Below are positions 57,220-64,000 of a stretch of 64,000 nucleotides of DNA, in pieces. The translations under genes and the position numbers were made by a program. The stretch's first letter is position 1. Every line of letters starts with the position of its first letter. Source of the stretch: Euryodendron excelsum (lineage: Eukaryota > Streptophyta > Magnoliopsida > Ericales > Pentaphylacaceae); contig CM065378.1 in the NCBI GenBank assembly GCA_033060915.1, positions 3,777,001 through 3,841,000 on the forward strand. Reading direction: 5' to 3'. The notes beneath the pieces were generated by a model, which saw only the letters and a program-made list of their open reading frames with translations, had not been told where the DNA came from and made no database searches.

Positions 57220-60200
57220 TGGGTCTGAAGATGCAAGGCCACCACTTGGTGGCTGTGAGATTGAATGATCAATTGGGCACAAAAAGGAAATACACATTCA
57301 TCAACAGAGCTTGGCTTCCGAAAATTCTAGTCCTTTGGATCCTGTTTGTGGCCTTCGTTAGCAGAGTAATCTATGAGAGAATGGATGCTGATCACAAGGA
57401 GAGAAGGAAGGAAGTGCTTGTGAGCATGTGCGATCAGCGAGCCAGGATGTTGCAAGATCAATTCAGTGTTAGCGTTAACCATGTCCACGCGCTCGCTATT
57501 CTCATCTCTACTTTCCATTATTACAAGAACCCATCAGCAATTGATCAGGTTTCTCCTTGTTTATGATACATTTGGGTTTTGATTTGGGTATTTAAACGTC
57601 TTATTCTTTGATGATTTACGAGAACCCGTCAACAATAGTTCTCATTTGTGCTGCTGTGTCATATGGGGTTTTGATTTTGGGTATCGAAATGTTGTTTTCT
57701 CCAATAATTGTCCGAGTTTATGTAGTTATGGATAGTTTATTGCAAGCAATGCAGGAAACTTTTGCTGAGTATACAGCCCGGACGGCCTTTGAGCGGCCAT
57801 TGTTGAGTGGGGTGGCCTATGCACAAAAAGTGGTTAATTCAGAGAGGGAAGAATTTGAAAGGCAACATGGTTGGACAATAAGGACAATGGAGAAGGAGCC
57901 TTCACCTATTCGGGATGAGTATGCACCGGTGATCTTCTCTCAAGAAACAGTTTCCTACATTGAATCACTTGATATGATGTCAGGCGAGGTAATTTGTTGA
58001 TTAGATGGTTATATGATTTTGAATTTGTTTATTTTGTTTAAAGTTCACGTAATTATGCGTATAGATCAATTGGATGTTTGATTGTGATGCTCACCTTAGT
58101 ACAGGAGGACCGTGAAAACATTTTGAGGGCGAGGGCTACTGGGAAAGCAGTTCTTACAAACCCCTTCAGGTTGTTGGGTTCTCATCATCTTGGGGTTGTG
58201 TTGACATTCCCTGTTTACAAATCCAAGCTCCCTCAAAACCCATCAGTCGGAGAACGCATTCAAGCAACTGCAGGGTATGCCCTAGTGTTTATCTTTTTCA
58301 TTGGACTGTAAGCTAGTGTTTAGAACACATTGCAACCGATCTCAAGACTTGCTAGCAAATCTACTGTGGAATGGTATTTTATATATCTACCGTCGTTTAC
58401 TCATTGCTTCAAAATGTGTATAGTAAAATTTTGAACCAAGAAGGTTGTTTTTACCTTCATTTGAATTCTGCTGACAAAGTTCGCTGCATAGAGGTTGTAA
58501 TTTAAGCAGATGGCACATTGGAAATATCACCTTGTGACTCTTAATTTCAGAGTCCAGAAGCATTTTGTTCTCCCTACATCCTGTCTTGTTGTCTATGTTG
58601 TCAGTACTAAAATATTTTTGTCTCCCCAATGGTCCTTTGTGGTATTTAGTTATTTTGCACTTGCAAGCTTAAGAGGCAATTTGCATCATTGGGTGGGAAT
58701 TAGTATCAGGATTTTAGATTTTGTGCCCATGTTTCGGGGGATTCTACTGTACCTCATTATCCTTTTGTCAAAAAAGAAAAAGAAACGAAAAGAAATCCTT
58801 ATTCAAGGAAGCTTGCAAATGTCTGAGCTCAATGGAGTCTTGTCTCAAAATACCACAATGCTATAAATAATCAGGCTAATCTTGTCATACAGATTAATAT
58901 CCCTCCTCTCTGGGCTTCATCTATGTATTTGTTACCTTGTAAGTATACCTGGCCACCTCAGACTAGGATTGGCAACCGTAATGCTTCATAGGATTAAAAT
59001 AATCATCATAATTGAATCCTGCATCTCTTTCTCAGCAATGTCTTTGTCATTTGATCGAATAGCCTTCCATTAGATAAGAAGAGATTTGATAAATACTGAT
59101 GACTGTCGGGGAAGGGGAATTGGGTTTTGGGGGGGTTTGGTTGTTGCATGCTGGTGACTAATGAAGTATAGTTTTGGGGCTGTTTAATTACAACATTAAG
59201 TATTGAAAATGGAAAATTTTTGTTTGATCATGCATGATGAATAAACGTTTTTAAAATACTCTTCATTTGAAAAAATGTCCAATTATCAAGTCAAAAAGAC
59301 TTGCTTTTCACTTGTTACTGGACACTCAGTTGTTATTGGATAGTGGTATTGGGGCAAGGCCACCAAGTCCCTCTGAAGAGACTTGAGAAGCTTCAAATAT
59401 CTTTATGTTCTCTTCTCTTGCATCTGTTCCTGCAACCTTTTGGATGTGACTGAAATGATGCTCTTATTGAAAGCAGATATCTTGGTGGGGCCTTTGATGT
59501 TGAGTCACTTGTTGAAAATTTGCTTGGACAACTTGCCGGGAACCAGGCGATTGTGGTGAATGTTTATGATATTACTAACTTCTCTTCAGATCCCTTAATC
59601 ATGTATGGACACAAATATCAAGATGGTGACCTGTCCCTCAAGCATGTTAGCACTCTTGATTTTGGAGATCCATTCAGGAAGCACCAAATGGTGTGTAGGT
59701 AAGTGTACCAAGCAAGGGCAACCAACGAATTGGTCCATACCATAAATGCAAAAAAAGAATTCTAAGATTTTTGTCTTCAGATGTTACTAATTATTTGGAA
59801 TCCTGTGCAGGTACCTTCAGGAGGCACCCATATCATGTACAGCGCTAACCACTGCATTCTTATTCTTCGTGATTGGTTTATTGGTTGGTTACATGATATA
59901 TGGCGCAGCAATTCATATTGTTAAAGTTGAGGATGATTTCCATGAAATGCAGCAATTGAAAGTCCGAGCTGAAGCCGCTGATGTTGCCAAATCCCAGGTC
60001 CCAAAGAAACCCTGTTTCAAGAGCATGATTTAGTTCCTGTTGTCAAATCCATTGAAATCCTATTGACCTTGTTTCTTTTCTTTTTTTTTTTCCGTTCTTT
60101 GGGGGTCATTAATGCCAGTTTCTAGCAACTGTTTCGCATGAAATTAGGACACCAATGAATGGAATCCTTGGTATGTCCAATATCCCTTCACGATTTTTTA

Positions 60201-63200
60201 CCCCGGTCGTTTTAGACTATAAGTATGGTTAGAGACTTAATCCTTTGTCGGCAACGCTGTCTCTTGTTGCATGCACTTGCAGGAATGCTTGCGTTGCTTC
60301 TAGATACCGACTTGAGTTCAACCCAAAGGGACTATGCACAAACTGCTCAAGCTTGTGGAAAGGCACTGATAACTTTAATAAATGAAGTGCTTGACCGTGC
60401 AAAAATTGAAGCTGGCAAGTTAGAGTTGGAGGCAGTCCCGTTTGACCTTCGCTCCATACTAGATGATGTTCTCTCTTTATTCTCTGAGAAATCCAGGCAC
60501 AAGGGTATTGAGGTAACTTAAACAAGCCACAACAGGACCATATATCCCTTCCAAAATTATTGGCTGAAAATGGGCCTAAAATATTGGTTCTGCAGTGTTC
60601 ATTGCCTCTCTTTGTCTCTCTCTCTCTCTTCTTCTTTTTTTTTGAACTTAGGGTGTGAACTGGTGTATATTTTGCCATCTATGAACTAATTGTGTGTGTT
60701 TTCTTCTTTTTTATTTTTGTTTTTCTGGCTCCTTTCCACCCACACCTTTCTTTGGGATTAATCAATAACTGGTGCCATTCACTATGCATCATATATCACT
60801 CTCAACTCAATGCTGCCTAAATCAATTGGGGAGCAAAGTTGGCTGTGTGCGTTGCTGATAAAGTGCCTGAAATTGTTATGGGGGATCCAGGAAGATTCCG
60901 ACAGGTTATCACAAATCTTGTGGGCAACTCTGTCAAAGTAAGCAAAACATTCAATAAATGCTATTTTAATTGTTGTGTCATAAAAATGTGTTTTTATAGT
61001 TATTTATGCTTGTCAATATCCATTTGGCTAGTGGAGACTTGTGATTTAAGCTTAACTACTGGTCAGTTCTTCACACTCCCATTCCAACGGGAAAAAAAAG
61101 AAATTAATCAAATATTATTTTCTCAACATGGCATTTCTCCCAACTTATAGAATCATAGATCCCTAAGATATGATTGCCCTTGCTCACTTAGTATAATTTG
61201 TGCTTATAAGATCTAGCTTTTGTCAGTTCACAGAGCGAGGCCATATATTGGTTCGAGTCCATCTTGCTGAACATGCAAATGCTGTTATGGATGCAAAAGT
61301 TGAATCCTGTTTAAATGGAGGATCAGGTGTGGTTGTGTCTGGTGGTTGTCAGTTTAAAACCTTAAGTGGTTGTGAAGCTGCTGATGACCGCAATAGTTGG
61401 AATACCTTTAAGTATTTAATCGCTGACGAAGAATTACGAATGAGTGAAGAGACTTCTCAGAATGTGACTTTGGTGATTTGTGTGGAAGATACAGGGATTG
61501 GCATTCCTTTTGGTGCGCAGGAGCGGGTTTTCACTCCCTTCATGCAGGCTGACAGTTCAACTTCTAGAAATTACGGAGGAACTGGTATTGGGTTGAGTAT
61601 TAGTAAGTGTCTGGTTGAGCTGATGGGTGGTCAGATAAATTTCATTAGCCGTCCCCAAGTTGGAAGCACATTTTCATTCAGTGCAGTCTTTAGAAGATGT
61701 GAGAAAAATGCTTTTGGTGATCTAAAGAAACCTCTTTCTGATGAGCTCCCTGTTGCATTTAAAGGATTGAAAGCAATTGTAGTTGATGGGAAACCAGTTA
61801 GAGCAGCTGTAACCATATACCATCTGAAGAGACTTGGTATCCTGGTTGAAGTTGTAGGTAGCATCGGGATGGCAGTTGCTATGTCTGGCAAAGATGGTTC
61901 ACTGAGATCTAAGTAAGTATTTGCTTTTGTTTCTTCATATTTTGCAGTGTTTATTTAGAAATCATTCATGAGGTATTTGAAAATTTCCAATTTTAATTAA
62001 TTTAGTTTAACTTTACGTCTTCGCCCAAGAGATATACTTATTTTTGTTCTTCCTTTTTGATAGAATCTAGGCCAAACTTTGCCACCAATTAATGGTTTCA
62101 AAACCTGATATTTTCTCTTGATGCCTCTGTGATATCAGAAGGTTAAAAACTTGTCACCATGTTAGTACCCCAGGATTCAAAAAGCATAAAACTTGGAACA
62201 CTGGAATGAAGGATAAACCTTTCTTTTACCATTTCTTTTGGATTTTCTGCACAAGAGTTTTAGTTTTATTAGACCTACAAACAGCTTTACAGAGAAAGAA
62301 ATAACTCCACCATGTGTACCTCTGGAAACTTTGGGACCGTTTCATGGAAAACTCTGAGCTTTTTGTGCCATGAGAATCTCGCTAGTAATGCCCAAGTAAT
62401 AGAGTTAAACTGATATTTCATGGACAAGTAATGCAAACTTGTATTCCCAAGGTATAACATGCTGTGTTTGGAACCCGGATTTGGTGATTGAAAAGAAAAG
62501 GAAAAGGAAAAGGAAAAGGAAAAGGTGAGGGAAAAGAGAACAAAAATACTCTTACCTAAAAGAAGTTTGCTCAAAAGAATCTCTGTAAATTGCTATAAGA
62601 ACAATATTTGAGATAATTAAGATCTACAATTTTTAATCTGTAGAGATAATTGAGTCCTACTGTCTGTCGAAGTAATATCGTTCAACTTCCTGAATTCAAC
62701 TACTTTTGACATAGCAGCAATGAAAGGCAACCAGATATGATTCTAGTTGAGAAGGACTTATGGACGTCTGGTGAGGATGGTGGCATAAATTTACAGTTAC
62801 TGGACTGGAAACAGAATGGCCACACATTTAAAATGCCTAAGTTGATCCTTCTTGCAACCAGTATTACTGACGTGGAGGGTGACAAAGCAAAACAAGCAGG
62901 TTTTGCAGATACTGTGATTATGAAACCTTTGAGAGCAAGTATGGTGGCAGCATGCCTTCAACAGGTCTTGGGAATGGGGAAGAAGACACAACAAGGCAAA
63001 GACATGGTTAATGGATCTGCTTTCCTTCGGAGCTTGCTCTTTAGAAAGAAAATTTTGGTGGTTGATGACAACAGGGTGAACCGCAGAGTTGCTGCTGGTG
63101 CACTTAAGAAGTTTGGGGCTGATGTGGAGTGTGCTGAGAGTGGCAAAGCTGCTCTTTCATTGCTCCAGTTGCCACACGATTTTGATGCTTGCTTCATGGA

Positions 63201-63224
63201 TATTCAGATGCCTGAAATGGATGG
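57219..63224 (+). CDS. AHK4: Cytokinin receptor histidine kinase, CRE1/WOL/AHK4-like (3' end outside window)
   Basis: Ten coding exons, all GT-AG: 57219-57548, 57755-57988, 58105-58274, 59477-59698, 59811-59997, 60119-60170, 60283-60512, 60839-60937, 61227-61912 and 62718-63224. They join in frame to 905 residues. TM1 lies at about 34-52; the CHASE ligand-binding domain, facing the ER lumen or apoplast, at about 75-315; TM2 at about 329-350. The phosphorylated His is residue 388 in a [11 protein letters not shown]-box. The N-box is near 501-505, G1 DTGIGIP at 596-602, F-box FTPFMQ at 610-615 and G2 GGTGIGLS at 625-632. A pseudo-receiver spans about 687-822. The true receiver starts near 847, with Asp853/854 and phospho-acceptor Asp898 in [11 protein letters not shown]. 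The rest of the receiver, including its conserved Lys, is on exons past 64000. Cytokinin binding triggers His-to-Asp phosphorelay to AHP proteins and B-type response regulators; AHK4 can also act as a phosphatase. The short N-terminus matches many eudicot AHK4 proteins. Confidence 0.93.
58275..59476 (+). other. AHK4 intron 3 (1,202 nt)
   Basis: The longest complete intron of the coding part runs from GTATGC to AGCAG. Phase 2 joins GG to A to rebuild a Gly codon. Frames inside (for example 58510-58866) are T-rich and have no recognisable similarity. Confidence 0.8.
62711..62718 (+). promoter_or_regulatory. Tandem NAGNAG splice acceptor of AHK4 exon 10
   Basis: The acceptor reads ATAGCAG. Splicing after the first AG starts the exon at 62715 and adds one Ser; splicing after the second starts it at 62718. 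Both keep frame. The site lies in the linker before the pseudo-receiver. Confidence 0.7.
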
Positions 63225-64000
63225 GTATGTACTGAACATTTATTTTCGTTGATTCTTGATATGCAATTTATCTTTTATTCTTTTTTGGCAATCATTATGT
63301 TTCTACTGATGTCCTTGAAACGGTCAAATTTCTCTAATATACCTGATTCTCCTCTGCCATGGCTACAAGTTTCCTGGTCTTCAGGTTAAACAACCTTCAA
63401 TCAATTGATAAAAACCCTTGCCTAGATACTCCCAAAAGCTGAAGATAAAATCATAGAACTCTGGTTCGTAAGTCAGTGGCTAATGTCTATAGACATCTAC
63501 CTTATTTTCATGATACATTGTTGTACTAACGAAAAATTAGACCTTCAATTAAGCCCAAGATGTGAGTTTACCTAAGTGAAACTAATCAAGCGCAATGCAA
63601 GACATGATTTTATGTAAAAACCTTAATGGAAAAACCACAAGACCTACTCTAGCCGACCAATGCACTATTAAGAACAAAATATAAGATTACGAGTTACGAC
63701 CCACTCTAGCCTCTCACACCTCAGGTGTCAAATCCTCGAAATCACAGGCGTGCTCTCCATATATTGCTGAGTCACCATGGTCACGTACCAATACACCTTA
63801 GATATGGATCTTCAGTGATTGATTGAGTATTGAGTCACCATGATAGGTCTAGATTCTTCAAAATTAAACTAGAACCACTAAAGTCTTCACATGAAGTAAA
63901 AACTCAATTGCAAGAACTTTAGAGTTTCTTCTTAATACAGTATGGCAGTATATAGCTCTCTCTGATCTTTGAGATATACTGAATATACTTAGATCCTAGA
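63225..64000 (+). other. AHK4 intron 10, start of a long intron reaching the window edge
   Basis: The donor is GTATGT at 63225. No exon continuing the receiver (expected to begin with a Phe-Glu-Ala-type segment) occurs before 64000, so this intron exceeds 776 nt. DNA from about 63540 (TGAGTCACCATG twice, near 63769 and 63832; AAAAACCTTAATGGAAAAACC) looks repeat-derived, probably a TE insertion. Confidence 0.6.

Overview
This is a eudicot plant nuclear genome window. The evidence is GT-AG introns with plant-like consensus, long AT-rich intergenic DNA, many CT/GA microsatellites, and three genes of well-known plant families. The species cannot be fixed from sequence alone; the TE-dense, CT-microsatellite-rich style suits a woody eudicot, but that is a guess.

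Three protein-coding genes are convincing. At the left edge, on the minus strand, is the large 5' coding exon of an OBERON3/TITANIA-type PHD-finger protein (79-1978). Its 3' exons lie off the window, and its upstream DNA carries a duplicated GA-tract/TATA unit. At 15628-16386 (minus) is a single-exon C2H2 zinc-finger repressor of the ZFP4 type, with a QALGGH finger and two EAR-like motifs. It may have a 5.3 kb leader intron reaching about 21760. At the right edge (57219-63224, plus) are ten coding exons of a CRE1/WOL/AHK4-type cytokinin receptor histidine kinase. They cover both membrane segments, the CHASE domain, the kinase core and most of the receiver domain; the last exon or exons lie beyond 64000.

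The roughly 50 kb between and around the genes is repeat-derived. Elements with boundaries readable from target-site duplications are: a solo LTR at 6160-7465 (TSD TAGGG); a second LTR-like insertion at 20241-20812 (TSD ACATT) inside an older retroelement with a tRNA-Met primer site; two related non-autonomous hAT-type elements at 41776-42619 and 46597-47444 (8-bp TSDs); a Mutator-type MITE at 44155-44682 (10-bp TSD) with a decayed relative near 24.8-25.3 kb; and a Tourist-like MITE at 26562-26750. Less certain are a CACTA end, SINE-like units, a second TRIM-like remnant at 52.4-52.7 kb, a LINE RNase H pseudogene, a roughly 560-bp foldback at 31.0-31.6 kb, a GC-rich island at 49.0-50.5 kb and several tandem duplications.

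The three genes all have roles in meristem or hormone biology in model plants: OBERON in meristem maintenance, the ZFP family in hormone-linked repression, and AHK4 in cytokinin perception. They lie tens of kilobases apart and nothing shows co-regulation. The most original observations are: an acidic uORF whose stop codon overlaps the AHK4 start codon (UGAUG); the layered insertion history at 19.2-21.1 kb; the 31 kb foldback; and a pair of hairpin-prone duplicated segments at 40.7 and 41.5 kb.
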